NCBI RefSeq assembly: GCF_002104995.1
Contig: NW_024468260.1
Span: 186,001 to 250,000, forward strand
Direction: 5' to 3'
DNA from: Linderina pennispora
Taxonomy: Eukaryota > Kickxellomycota > Kickxellomycetes > Kickxellales > Kickxellaceae
DNA: 64,000 bases
Made by a program: the position numbers and the translations under genes. The number at the start of each line of letters is the position of its first letter. Position 1 is the first letter of the stretch. Below are positions 21,081 to 32,068 of this stretch, piece after piece. The notes under the pieces are model-generated. The model had not been told where the DNA came from, did no database searches, and saw only the letters and a list, made by a program, of their open reading frames with translations.

Positions 21081-23636
21081 ATGAATATGTCACGACAGCT
21101 CCTCAATTCGACAACTGCTCTGAATTCTCTTTTCATTCGCGGCTATGCCACTGTGTGCAGCCCCCAGCAGCGGGCTACGCAGCCGGCTGCCCCTCCAAAG
21201 CCTGTACTTGCGCAAACCCTTTTGGCTGATATCAGCAGCAGAGCAGCAGCACTAGCAGCCAGTGATAGCTGGTCAACAGACAACGAACGACAGATGGTTA
21301 CGGTGCTAGAAACATGCCAGCAGCTACTTGGAAATGCCCACACTTCTGCCGAGACCCAGCAGCTGTGCCAGGTCGCCGACCAGCTGGGCCAAAAGATCAT
21401 CATGGGCAAGAGCAAGAGCAGTCTATCGCTGCTGCCGTTTACGCGATACCTCGAGTTCTACGCGCAGCTGGGTCGACCAGATATTACACAGCTGGCCTTT
21501 AGCCGGATCCGGCGGCAATGGCGGCAGCCGTCGATCTCAGTATACTCAGCGCAGCAGCGCGCACTGCTCAGGTTCGCAGCAGACCGTGCCAGCGGTCTGC
21601 AGCTCCTGGCCTGCACAATATCGCACGAAACTCCAGCACTAGCTGCGCAGTCTGTCGAGAGTCGGCTGATAGAGACCTCTGTGAGGCAGATTGTCGAGGA
21701 CGCGTTGGCATGGGAACGCCGGACTCGTCGACTGGTTAAGGTATTTGAGTATGGATCGTACTCGGCCCTGGCAATGCTGATTGCCAAGTGGGCATGGATT
21801 GGAAACAGCGTAGTACTCGCAGGCATGGGAGTCGTACCCAAAGCAGTGGCCTCAGCAGCTGTGCTGGGAGTTTCAGCCGCAATAGTCCGTATGGCTGTCA
21901 AGCACTCGGTGATGGGATCGCTAACTGTGCCGGCGCTGGCCGAGACTACTGCACCGCATACAGCCAATACAGTACAGGCACAGGATGGCGAATCGGAGGC
22001 GCGGCGGATTCTGAGTCGCGCATTCCCTGCATCACCGTCAGACGAAGCCATGATGGAGATCAGCGAGATTCTGAAGACTGCAAAGGCAACGAGGTCGCAG
22101 GCTATGTCGTGGAAGCTGCGCCTGGCCTTAATGTGGAGTCGGTTTGCAAGACGGTTCGCTATCGTTGAACCGGTGCTGATGAGCGATCGGGCGCTTACGC
22201 AGAGGCTTTGTGTGCTGTGGGCACGCAACATCACGCAAATGGTACCTTCGGACGTTAAGACTGGCGATTTAGCCACTGAGGCGGTGTGCTCGGAGGCGCT
22301 TTTGGAATGGATCGCATTTGTCGAGCGAGAGAATGGCGAATCGCCGCTGGTACTAGGCCATGACGGGATCGTCGATAGTGCACGGTTCGCTGCTAGACAT
22401 ACTGATGCCAACACGATCAAGCGATTCCTGGAGTTTTCATTTTCTGGCGCACTGTCCTTAATGCGTGGCCTGGATTCTGGCAGTTCGACACATTTGGACG
22501 AGCAGTCGATGAACCAGGCAGGGAGTGTGGTTACAGTGGCAGACAGTCGTGTAGCAATGAACGCCGCCGACAACCCTGCTCACCGAACTGCCGCTACGAT
22601 CCTTGTATCAATAACTATCGTCAACCAACTTCTCAATCAGGCACGCGAGTCCCGTGGACCAACAGACCCAGCATCGTGCGGAAAGTTATTTGTTGCGCTC
22701 AACACCGTACTAGCATCAGAAAGCTGCCCAATTCCGGTCTCGCTCTATTATGCCGCGTTTCGCGCAGCTGCTGTGCTCAATGATACAGTGCTGTCTGACA
22801 GATTGGCGCAACGGTTTAGAGACAGTTTTGTAAAGGGCGATCCATATATTGCCAAGGCCGTACGAAGCGACCGTGATTCTACTGCTATGGGCTGGCGGCT
22901 CGGCAGTGCGGCTCCGACAAGCGTTCCGCCTATAGTGCGCTGTGTTTCGCCTTACCTATCTATGCTCGCACAACAGGACGTGACCAGCAACACTAGGCAA
23001 GATGCAGTATGCGAACTCGTTAAGAGCTGGAAAAGAATTGGCCTGCTTGACCACGCAGCAGCAACGATGGCCTTGGTTACCGCTGTAAAAGGGATAGATA
23101 CGACCCAAGCACATCCTATGCTTGTGCCAACTGTCCAGCGGTGGATGGATCTCGGGCAGACCATCTTTTCCGGTGTTCCACAAGGTACATCCACAACCGA
23201 CAAGGTCCGCGAAGCAGAGTGCGCTCGTGCACTCTATTACCTCGCTACCCGCGTAATGGAGCTTGGAACCACAATTGGGCATTTGGAGCTTGGCTTCCAG
23301 GCCCACAGCATCGCATCGGAGTCGATCAAGCAGCGCTCGTATTTAGAGACATTTGCGCCGTCTGACTACAATGAGCAGTCGATTCGCGTGTTTTCGAGTA
23401 TGGCTGAGCAGCACGCGCCGAGCGAGCAGTCACAGGTTTGTGTGCATATGGCTATATCAGTACTGGATCAGATGCGCACACTTGGACAGACCCCGCAGTG
23501 GCAAACATTTGATGCGCTGTGTGTGGCTGCAGCAAAATCATATGTAGACATTGAGAAGCAGGTGTCGGTTTGGACCAAGCTTATCAAGGATCGAGCGCAG
23601 GCGAAGAAGCTCAGCAACTTTGCAAAATCTTTGTAA
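21081..23636 (+). CDS. Unrecognised mitochondrial membrane protein, about 850 aa
   Basis: 851 aa from the ATG at 21081 (alternative at 21087); the frame is open further upstream but without a coding-like look. The N terminus (MSRQLLNSTTALNSLFIRGY) lacks acids, has spaced Arg and hydroxylated residues, and ends in RGYAT, a typical matrix-targeting presequence. Residues about 225-275 carry two hydrophobic segments (YSALAMLIAKWAWIG; AVASAAVLGVSAAIVRMAV). The remainder is alpha-helical with repeat-like spacing, reminiscent of TPR/PPR solenoids but without a PPR signature I can confirm. No stop or frame break over 2.5 kb. No family recognised. Confidence 0.7.
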   Translation: MNMSRQLLNSTTALNSLFIRGYATVCSPQQRATQPAAPPKPVLAQTLLADISSRAAALAASDSWSTDNERQMVTVLETCQQLLGNAHTSAETQQLCQVADQLGQKIIMGKSKSSLSLLPFTRYLEFYAQLGRPDITQLAFSRIRRQWRQPSISVYSAQQRALLRFAADRASGLQLLACTISHETPALAAQSVESRLIETSVRQIVEDALAWERRTRRLVKVFEYGSYSALAMLIAKWAWIGNSVVLAGMGVVPKAVASAAVLGVSAAIVRMAVKHSVMGSLTVPALAETTAPHTANTVQAQDGESEARRILSRAFPASPSDEAMMEISEILKTAKATRSQAMSWKLRLALMWSRFARRFAIVEPVLMSDRALTQRLCVLWARNITQMVPSDVKTGDLATEAVCSEALLEWIAFVERENGESPLVLGHDGIVDSARFAARHTDANTIKRFLEFSFSGALSLMRGLDSGSSTHLDEQSMNQAGSVVTVADSRVAMNAADNPAHRTAATILVSITIVNQLLNQARESRGPTDPASCGKLFVALNTVLASESCPIPVSLYYAAFRAAAVLNDTVLSDRLAQRFRDSFVKGDPYIAKAVRSDRDSTAMGWRLGSAAPTSVPPIVRCVSPYLSMLAQQDVTSNTRQDAVCELVKSWKRIGLLDHAAATMALVTAVKGIDTTQAHPMLVPTVQRWMDLGQTIFSGVPQGTSTTDKVREAECARALYYLATRVMELGTTIGHLELGFQAHSIASESIKQRSYLETFAPSDYNEQSIRVFSSMAEQHAPSEQSQVCVHMAISVLDQMRTLGQTPQWQTFDALCVAAAKSYVDIEKQVSVWTKLIKDRAQAKKLSNFAKSL

Positions 23637-24502
23637 CCATATGCCCATGGATACCATGGCAATAGTTCTGCTAGTTGAACCAGGCTAGCCATAAACAACC
23701 CAAGAGTATCAACACTATTTCAACCTTTATACCATCTCAATCGCCCACGAAGCATTATACCATGCGGTTTACATACATGACGATGGTTGCACAAGTGGGG
23801 ACGGTTTAAGAATGCTGGGCGAGAGAGACTTGATGCTACCTGAAACGCGCGTACTGGTGGCAGACGGATCCTAGCGCAGCCACGGAGCGGGCCAATAAAT
23901 ACGGCTGGCTAGACTGACCTCCATAGGATACACGCTCAATCGTCATCTCCACTCCTGGCCAATATATTTTCGTGTATCCCCACTATCAGCGTGTAGAGAA
24001 TGCACCAGAGGCATCTAGTATTCGAAAACACAGTCATACCTATTGCACAAACTGCTAAATTGCAGTTTTCGATAGCGTGCTGCGTTGCTTGGCCAGATAA
24101 CGCAAAAGGCGAAATACTACAACCATCGGTCCAGTGCCCTGCCGTGGAACTTACAGGTTGCTGTTCTACATGACCTCAAGAACAGCTTCTTGTTTTTGTC
24201 TGGGCCAATCGGTATCCCTGGCTCCCTTGAACTCTCATGGCTTGTAGAACTCCCCAACCCTCCCTCACCCTTTTCCTGAATGCTCAGCCTGGTGCCAGCA
24301 TGTTTCCCTTTGGCAGCCTGCCCAGGAGTAACAGGCCCACAATAGCACTATTATATCAATATTTCTTCGCTGGTAGTGTCCACTTGACTCTATCTGAATA
24401 GTCATTTGCCACTGCAGCATATTTGGGACAAGGAGGCATGTGTTATAAGAATAATGTATTTTGGATACACTAGTTATCCTATTAGAAGGTACCTTCATAT
24501 GC
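23637..24502. other. Intergenic between convergent genes
   Basis: 866 bases between the ends of a rightward and a leftward gene, so it holds two 3' UTRs. No supported gene or RNA. Confidence 0.55.
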
Positions 24503-25711
24503 TTATGCGCGACTACGCTCATACTGATCGTTCCACTTGACAAACACGCCGAGGTCCTTTGCAGCTTCGAATACGAACGATGGATCACGCAGGTACTTGC
24601 GAGCTGCCGAAGCTACATCCGCCTTGCCCTGCTCCAGAATCTCGTTTGCCTGCCTACCGTTATCGATGGAGCCAATAGCACCAACAAGAATACCAGGTAC
24701 AGCCGCCTTCACAGCAGCCGCATACGGAACCTGGTATCCAGGTGCGTATGCAACCTTTTGGCGCGGGTCATTACCAGCGGATGAGCAGTCAATGAAGTCG
24801 ACGCCCTCGTTGTGCAGGATCTTGGCCAGCTCAACTGTATCTTCGGTATCCCAGCCGCCCTCGACACAGTCACTGGCTGAAACACGGACAAGCAGTGGCT
24901 TCTCAGCGGGCCACACTTGGCGAACCTTGCGTGCGGTCTCAACAAAGAATCGAATGCGATTCTCGAACGAACCACCATACTTATCGGTGCGCTGGTTTGA
25001 CAGCGGTGAGTAGAACTGATGAATCAAGTAGCCATGGGCACCGTGAAGCTCGATAAAGTCGAAGCCAGCCTTCTCTGCGCGCACCGCAGCATCAACAAAC
25101 GCCTGCTGGACATCCGCGATCTGCTCAATGGTCATCTCCTTTGGTGTCCAGTGCTTATCGTCATAGGCAATGGCTGATGGGCCATAGACATCCTCAGACC
25201 AGCCGCCCTCAGAGTCTTCGGCCATGAGAGTAGGCCGCTTGCCATACTGACTGAGGGGAATGGTGCTGCTCTTGCGGCCAGCGTGACCAATCTGGATTCC
25301 GATCGTGGTGCCAAACTTGTGGGCGTAGTCCACAATATGCCTGAGCCCTGCAATCTGCTCATCCTTCCACAGACCGAGACAATTGGGCGTGATGCGGCCC
25401 TCAGGTACGACTCCAGTAGCCTCGATAACGATACCCCCGGAGCCACGAACCGCAAACTGGCCATAGTGCATAAAGTGGAAATCGTTGACAAAACCGTCCT
25501 CTGCAGAATACATGCACATGGGGCTGACCCACAGTCGGTTCTTGAAGGTGATGTTGCGGATTTTGAGCGGCTGGAACAGTTTTGGCAGAGGGTCGAGAAT
25601 CGATTCAGATGCCGCTAGACCATGCCTGACTTGTGTCGCGGAAGCGGTAATCGGAGTTGCCGGGGACGGGCTCTGGGTCAGCTCAAAGGTGGGAGTGTTG
25701 AAGGAAGGCAT
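24503..25711 (-). CDS. YqjM-type old yellow enzyme (NADH:flavin oxidoreductase)
   Basis: 402 aa, single exon, start ATG at 25711. FMN-dependent ene-reductase TIM barrel. The YqjM-class signature SPMCMYS carries the redox-tuning Cys66; the substrate-anion pair is H223/H226 in ELHGAHGYLIHQFYSPLSNQ; NQRTDKYGGSFENR and VGAIGSI mark the flavin/phosphate sites. About 40 extra N-terminal residues precede the barrel, without an obvious targeting signal. In this class the Cys replaces the Thr of classical OYE. Physiological substrates (enones, quinones) are not predictable. It is divergent from an SDR gene across 930 bases. Confidence 0.92.
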   Translation of the reverse strand: MPSFNTPTFELTQSPSPATPITASATQVRHGLAASESILDPLPKLFQPLKIRNITFKNRLWVSPMCMYSAEDGFVNDFHFMHYGQFAVRGSGGIVIEATGVVPEGRITPNCLGLWKDEQIAGLRHIVDYAHKFGTTIGIQIGHAGRKSSTIPLSQYGKRPTLMAEDSEGGWSEDVYGPSAIAYDDKHWTPKEMTIEQIADVQQAFVDAAVRAEKAGFDFIELHGAHGYLIHQFYSPLSNQRTDKYGGSFENRIRFFVETARKVRQVWPAEKPLLVRVSASDCVEGGWDTEDTVELAKILHNEGVDFIDCSSAGNDPRQKVAYAPGYQVPYAAAVKAAVPGILVGAIGSIDNGRQANEILEQGKADVASAARKYLRDPSFVFEAAKDLGVFVKWNDQYERSRA

Positions 25712-25886
25712 TTCTCTATACTATTGAAAATATATGTTGTGTGGAGGCAGTGGTAGACAAATAATTCTCTGGGTGTTGTTGTTGGCAAGTTAGGATGTCA
25801 GTGCCTGTCAGCCCTTTGTATTTTATATGCACGCAGCCGCAGTACCCATTAGTCATCGGACATAGTAACAGTGTATTAACTCTACC

Positions 25887-25922
25887 TTATGCTGACACCA
25901 CAGCTATATTATGCTGACACCA
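25887..25922. repeat. Two copies of a 14-base direct repeat (TTATGCTGACACCA)
   Basis: Perfect copies at 25887-25900 and 25909-25922, offset by 22 bases (about two helical turns). Located in the promoter region of the OYE gene, 176 bases from its ATG. The TGACAC core could be a transcription-factor site. Confidence 0.7.
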
Positions 25923-26077
25923 GTGACAACCTCCGCTGCCCCTCTTTAGTTCTAGAAGGTACAATCAGGCAGAACAATTAGTCAGCCATGTTGGAAATGC
26001 ATTTAGTCAAGCCACGTGCAGCGCTGACAAATTTGAGCTCTATCAGGATCAGCAATCTACGGCTTACATCTAATCAG

Positions 26078-26243
26078 GTGATTGGAGGCTTTGCTTGTTG
26101 GAAATTAGCCCAGACTTCCGAGGATGGCCGGAATGGCCTTACAATCCACATCCCAAGTTCCTGTATCCAGTTCGCTGGTACCAGATGAATTTTCGCGCCT
26201 TGCAGCTGGATCCAAAGCAGGCCTGGTCTCCACCCGGGACAAA
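26078..26243 (+). pseudogene. Orphan exon or gene relic
   Basis: Between an acceptor-like CATCTAATCAG (ends 26077) and a strong donor AA/GTGAGT (26244) one frame gives 55 codons with striking protein character: FRGWPEWPYNPHPKFLYPVR, then WYQMNFRALQLDPKQAW. Trp, Pro and Tyr content is high. No partner exon was found on either side before the SDR start at 26642. I do not recognise the family. Either a leftover of a lost gene or one exon of a gene I failed to assemble. Confidence 0.45.
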
Positions 26244-26641
26244 GTGAGTTATTCTAGTTTTAATATTTATTAAGGATTAGGAGGGATTAAACCAGTCCAA
26301 TCATCACCATTGGGTGTAGAGCCTGCCATATGGAGTAGAGCTTGTAATAGCACGGGTTTTGTGCTAACCAATGGCGCTGCAGCCTATACCATCGAGAGAT
26401 TAGTAATCGTTGGTAATGCAAAAAAAGTACATGTAACCACTGCACCAGCAGTTATCTGTATTGAGTGCTCCACCCCGTCTCTGTGGTCGGTTCTCTGTTC
26501 GGCAAATGCGAGGCGATCAAAAGCCGCGATTTGTAAATCGCACAGTATGCTGGTGAATATAAAAGTAGCCTGTAGGTCAGATATCTCGTTGCCCACCAAC
26601 AAAAGCATTCGCAGCAGCCTCAAATCAATCGATCTTCAAAC

Positions 26642-27415
26642 ATGCACTCAACCTCGAACAGTACTAACGTCGCAATTGTCACTGGTGCCTCGCGTGGAAT
26701 TGGCAAGGCCATTGTGCTCCACTTGTTGTCAGAGGATGTATCCGTCGTTGGGCTTGCACGTAGTGCCAGCACCCTCAGCGCCCTCTCGGAGGAGGTTTCC
26801 AGGCTCCAGACCTCCGCCAAGTTTATTCCTATCGCCGGTGATGTCACTGATCAGACAGTTCAGCAACAAACGGTCGATCTTGCCGCGCAGAACGGCACAC
26901 TTGTTGCCCTTGTCAACAACGCTGGTGTTGAAGGACAATACGCGGCAATTGCAAGCGGTACCGTTGAAGACTTGACGCTTCAATTTGCGGTCAATGTCAT
27001 TGCACCAACGAGTCTGATCCAAAAGGCTTTGCCGCAGCTGCGCCAGTCAAAGGGCAGGATCATTAATCTCTCGTCGGCTCTTCATAAAACGGCTCTCAAG
27101 AACAAGTCTGGCTATGGCGCATCCAAGGCAGCCCTCAACTATATCACCGAGACCCTGGCACTAGAGGAGCCCGATATCACTGCTGTTGCGATTCACCCGG
27201 GCCTTGTTGAAACGGACATGACGAGGGGTTTCGTAGACAGGATGGCAGTGGGCGGAGCAGAAGAAACTGCAATGGTTGATAATATGCGATCTGCCATGAT
27301 TCAGACTGCGCTTCCAGGCCATATCATAGGAAACCTTGCGCTCTATGCAGACCATGAGCTGAGTGGATCTTATGTGGAGTACGACGAGCCCAGGCTGTCC
27401 AAGTACGCCGAATAG
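26642..27415 (+). CDS. Short-chain dehydrogenase/reductase (classical SDR)
   Basis: 257 aa, single exon. The NAD(P)-binding TGASRGIG is at 14-21, NNAG at 92-95, the catalytic Ser in INLSS (about 144-145), and YxxxK as Y158/K162 in SGYGASKAALN. A PGLVETDM motif follows. Arg38-40 region GLARSAS after beta-2 suggests NADP preference. Closest in style to the yeast Irc24/YIR036C (sepiapterin/benzil reductase-like) group. Divergent partner of the OYE gene. Substrate unknown. Confidence 0.88.
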   Translation: MHSTSNSTNVAIVTGASRGIGKAIVLHLLSEDVSVVGLARSASTLSALSEEVSRLQTSAKFIPIAGDVTDQTVQQQTVDLAAQNGTLVALVNNAGVEGQYAAIASGTVEDLTLQFAVNVIAPTSLIQKALPQLRQSKGRIINLSSALHKTALKNKSGYGASKAALNYITETLALEEPDITAVAIHPGLVETDMTRGFVDRMAVGGAEETAMVDNMRSAMIQTALPGHIIGNLALYADHELSGSYVEYDEPRLSKYAE

Positions 27416-27568
27416 TTGGCAAGGTGTAATTTTATTTTCTTCATACTTTTCCAACACTGTCATGTTTTTGAACTAACAATATACCCATCTTTTGAGTATA
27501 TGCGCAGCATCTAGCTGTGATTTGTGCACCTATGTGTTTCTATTGCTAATGAATCTAGAGCATCGCAT

Positions 27569-30500
27569 CTATGCCATTTTGGATGCAGGGCGAGTGGGAA
27601 TGGCAGTTCCAGTGTTTCGATTGGCATCATCACTCACTTCGACGTCGGCGATGGCACCGTGGTCCACTTCCTCATTCGAATGGTCCATCGTGTCATGAAA
27701 GTACACTGTATGCCGAGATTGGTTGGTGCCGGATCCTTTGCCATTCTTGTCTGTCCCTGCCGATGTTGGCGAATTCGACTGGCCGGTAGAGCCCGATATG
27801 CCACTATGAGGCTCGATGCGAAGGTTTCGTAGCCCCTCAGTTACGTGCTTCCATCCAGGGATGATCGGTGCTAGTACATATACAGCGTCAGAACTTAGCA
27901 ATGGCATGTAGGGAGCCGGGTTACATAAGACGCAAGCGAATGCCTGACCACGTTGCGATACTATGCGGTAAATGCCCAAAGGTATGGCACCGTGACGCTT
28001 CATCAGTGTCAACACAAGCGTGTCATAGCGCTTACCAATGAAGCGGTCAGGGATGTACAGCAAGCTCAGGCGACCAGGTTTGAATGTGCGCAGTGGTCCT
28101 GCGTCGGCATGGCTGAACGTCATTTGTCGCAGCACATCCAGAATATGTGAGCTAAAGTAACACTGGCACAGCGCAGTGTCGATAAGCGCTGGCATGAAAA
28201 TGTGGCCGCCCATGAACGTACGCTTGAGAAATGGCTCTCCTAACAGCTGAGTATGGTCGAGATACCTAATACTTTCGATATCCAGTAACTCGGTGGTCAC
28301 AAAGAATTGACCGCCACAGACAGACTGGATGTTCATGTTGGCCAGTATCGCTGCTGAATCATTGCTCGAGTCACCAATATCTTTATCAGTTCGCCCGCCA
28401 CAACCCCCCAGCACGATTGCCTTCTGAGCCTGCTCGATATGGGTGCGCCGCAAGTCGGCCTGTGACAGCGGTGTGCCACGCACTATATAGACGTTCGCCA
28501 AGTCATCCAGCACCAGCTCCACCATACGATCCATTTTGGCAGACGACAGAATGACAATTGGTAGCTCGTCATCTTCGAAAGCCTGCTTCAGCGACTGCAC
28601 CAGCAGCTCGATGTTTCGCGGGAACATGTTGCTGGCATCACATATGACAATGTGCCCCTGGATCTCCGATGGTACGGGATCTGACCGTCTCACGATGCGC
28701 TCCGCACGGGACCCGACTAGGCCTTTGTATGGGGTGAATTCTGGATAGCTCTTTTCCCGCGGATGGGGATCTGCCACAGTGCGACTGGGCGAAAAGTACT
28801 CGCTGTCACCATCGCTAATGTAGTTGGTGCCTCGTGCCCGCTTAACACTGCCATTCGAACGCACGATCACACGCCGCGGACTCCCGATCTGCACTGGCGT
28901 GGTGGGCTCCTCGAAATCCATCAGCTTTCTTGCTGGGGACATTGGCGACGCCGGAGTCAAGAATCCAAAGAACGGCATTCGCGATCGTGTCGATGAAATA
29001 GAGATTGGCGAAAGTGGTACGGGATCCGGCACGTCTGGCGGCAATGTCCTTTGCTGTGCCTTGCTAGTCCTGATGGTGACACGTTCGGCAAACACCATGG
29101 CATCAACAACAGACTGCACGTCAGTTGAGATCGCAAACAGTATATCATACTTGCGCAGTATGTAGTTTCGTGGTGCAAGCAAGACCTGGTAGTGCCCCAT
29201 GTCGTTGTCAATCGATGGATGGTGTGGAGTATGGACCTGTGGCGAGCGAGTAGGTGAGAATGCGCCAACTCCGAATACCAACAGCCCATGACAGCGGTAA
29301 AAGTAGCGTGCTACCTTGAAAAACGACTTCCCCAGCAGCGACCCAGGAGCCTTAGCCTGGTAGATCTCGAGCCCAAATCCGTGAATGTAGTTCTTGACCC
29401 ACCCCTCATCAGATGACTCTGCAATTGCCTCTGCTAGCACGCCAGAAAAGTCCCATTCGGGCTCGTTGCCCATCGACTTGGAGAGCATGAATACCAGGGT
29501 TGCAAATCCCGGCGTTGCACTGTTCTGTGCCATTATGCCCATACGCATCTCGTCGACAGAGACAACACGCGTTGTCTGCAGGTACATCATGTGCGCAATA
29601 CTACCTGGCAGTATTGTCTGCGCATACACGCTGAACTTGGGCTGCGCGTGGGCTAGCATCTCATCGACGGGCTTGTAGACCACTCGACTTCTGAATGCAC
29701 TGAGCGCCAATGCGATCAGAACCAGTTCGGCATCCTCCTCAACACCGGTGCCGTGGCAGTGTTTTTCAGCCAGGATATACACGCAGGTAGCCAAATCAAT
29801 GCGTGCACGCTGCAGTGCCTTGAGGCCGGTGGCTCTGCCTTTGACATAGAAAACGCGGTTTGCAAATGCCGGATCGCACAGCAGTGCTTTCATTTCCATG
29901 TCCGGCTCGTCAGGATGCAGAATAACGATTGTTGTGCGGAAGATGTTAGGGCCATGGTCGGCATTGAAAAACTCGTGCAGAAACAGCTGCACCGAGTCCA
30001 CGCCAATATGTCCACACACTAGCGCGTGTCGTGTAGCCTTGGGCAGAGATACGGTCTTTGCATATGCTGATGTCTTTATCGTCAAGTCGATCAGCTTTGA
30101 GATCCGGGGCGGTACTGTGAAGGCGACCAGTGCGACGATCACGATCGAAATTATTTCAGAGAACGTGCTCTGCGGGATGTTCGTGCTTGGGCTTGTGGCA
30201 CTCACTAATGGAAGCTTGTTTTATACTCTTGTATGAAGAGGATGGTAGGTTTTTGATATGCATGTAAAGGGAAGAAAGGGAGAGAGGTGAAATGGAGAGT
30301 ATGGGCAACATGAATAGTAGTACGCCAACTCAAGACAGTGGATGCAGGTTTGAATCTCAGCAGTGCTGTACTTACTTGATACAAAGTATATCGCGTCTAG
30401 ATATGTGAATCCGGTAAAGTCGATGTTGTTTGTTTGGCTGTACCAGTAGATGCCAGAATGCACTAGGCTTGCAAACCCCATGATGACCACGGCAATATCA

Positions 30501-31115
30501 GATGCAAGTGACGACGCCTCCTGCTTGATCAGTGTCAGGCGGAATCTACCTTCTGACGCTGCCGCGGACGCCAAAATCCGATTTACCGCGTATAGCATCC
30601 TCAGAAACCGGGCTGGGTAGAAAATGGCCAGCACACCCGCACTCAGGTAGCTGCTGCGGACTTTTGCATTGTGCTCGCCAAGCACGTAAGCAACCATCGG
30701 TGCTATGACTGCCATGAAAAGAACGCCATGCTCTAGAGGTCGCGGATTTGCATTGATGATTACGAACCGTGTAATATACTGGCTCAAAAGTGCCACTGCC
30801 AATACAAATTCTATCTGCCGGTTTGCTGTGGGGATTGGAAGCGGCTCGTGGGTCTTTGGATCAACCACTGTCGTGTTCTAAGGAATGCTCGTTTGCATCT
30901 GGAGTTAGTTTGTTGTTACAATGTTAATTCGCACAACCACCCTCTGCAAAGGTTGAACTTACAATAATGTAGATCACACATAGGCCCAAGTTCAGCACAA
31001 AGTCCACTACCTCCCAGATACGACCCCATATAGTGGTGTCGAGGGTAAATAGCACGCGCTGTCGCCATCCATTTACGACATTGTCAAGCGCAACAAACGT
31101 CGCCTGCTCTGGCAT
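27569..31115 (-). CDS. BK/Slo-like channel subunit with two RCK domains and no K+ filter signature, 3 exons
   Basis: Exons 31115-30963 (51 codons), 30877-30376 and 30204-27569; both junctions keep phase (ATT/GTAAGT...CCTTAG; TCAA/GTAAGT...CATTAG). 1096 aa. Membrane part: S1 across the first junction, S2 RQIEFVLAVALLSQYITRFV, S3 GVLFMAVIAPMVAYVL, S4 with few positive charges (YPARFLRMLYAVNR), S5 SDIAVVIMGFASLVHSGIYW, pore helix TYLDAIYFVSM, S6 EIISIVIVALVAFTVPPRIS. The cytosolic part from about residue 260 matches BK RCK1 (HALVCGHIGVDSVQLFLHEF; IDLATCVYILAEKHC; QILPGSIAHM-like region) and a second RCK after a long Ser/Pro linker. Where BK has MSTVGYGD this protein has MSATSPST (219-226). No Asp-rich calcium bowl is evident. 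Confidence 0.85.
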
Positions 31116-32068
31116 TCTAAAAATGTGGGGTATGCTGGTGTGAAAAAAAAGTATAAAAAAATATGAAGCTGGGAGTACACTGGAGAAAAACTTGGAACGG
31201 AGTAAAGCGCAGCAGCTGCACAAGTGCTTGGTGGAAAGTTGTGCTCCTTTATTGTCATGGGAGGAGTATGTTGACGATCCAGTATGACACATCAGGTGTC
31301 GTGCGAGTCGGGCAGCATATATGTGGCTTTGAAGCAGTTTTCATCTGTTGAGCCGGGAAGGAGTATGACAGCAAACACATGTAGTGACCTCCGATCATGC
31401 GACCTGTGACATTGTAAAATTGCAAATATCATCCCCCTGTTTATTGTCGGCATGACCACGCTAGGTCTACGGCACCTGCCGAAATTTGGGGAGGGTACGT
31501 GATGCTATGGAATGACCTGCTATTTGCGCAATTAATAGGCATTAAATATACAACGCTCAGCGCCTTGGCCTATTAGAGTCGTTTGACATTTGCATTTCGT
31601 CAAATGAATAATCAGGCTATGTTGCTACTATGTCATACAAGCACTACCTGATGCAGCACGCAACCCAAGGTCTAATACTCAGAGCCACATAGGGATATTA
31701 TTGACGGTTGATACATCTTGTTGGCTGATGCCTAGGATCGGCACCAGTCATTCCAAGGTACAGATGAAGTAATCTGTGTATATTCTGTCCTTTGCTGCAG
31801 GCAAGGGTCGGTTAGCAAACATCACTACTGCGAGCCAAAACTGGAGCTCTGTATTGTGGGGGATATGGCAACAAGGGAAACATTCTCCAATCACCCTCCA
31901 CCGACCGCTTCCCCGCACTCTCTTAGCTATTGCAATCAATCAGGATGTCTCACATCCTTCCTCGCATTCCTTCCTCCTTCCCTGCGATACGCACAGCTAC
32001 CTACTGTTTGCTCAAATATTCTCTGTCGTATTCGTGCCTCTCTTGTAAACATATCAGCTAGATTTTCC
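31116..32068. other. Divergent intergenic region, channel gene and b561-like gene
   Basis: 950 bases. The first part is the promoter/5' UTR of the leftward channel gene (CT-rich on the minus strand near 31130-31200). The frame of the next gene stays open back to 31856, but its CT-rich sequence there (CCCTCCACCGACCGCTTCC) suggests 5' UTR. No RNA gene seen. Confidence 0.5.

Larger units (their letters stand above)
25712..26641. promoter_or_regulatory. Divergent promoter region between OYE and SDR genes
   Basis: 930 bases between two divergently transcribed oxidoreductase genes. It holds two copies of a 14-base direct repeat (25887-25900 and 25909-25922) and a coding-like exon relic at 26078-26243. 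Co-regulation is inferred only. Confidence 0.4.
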
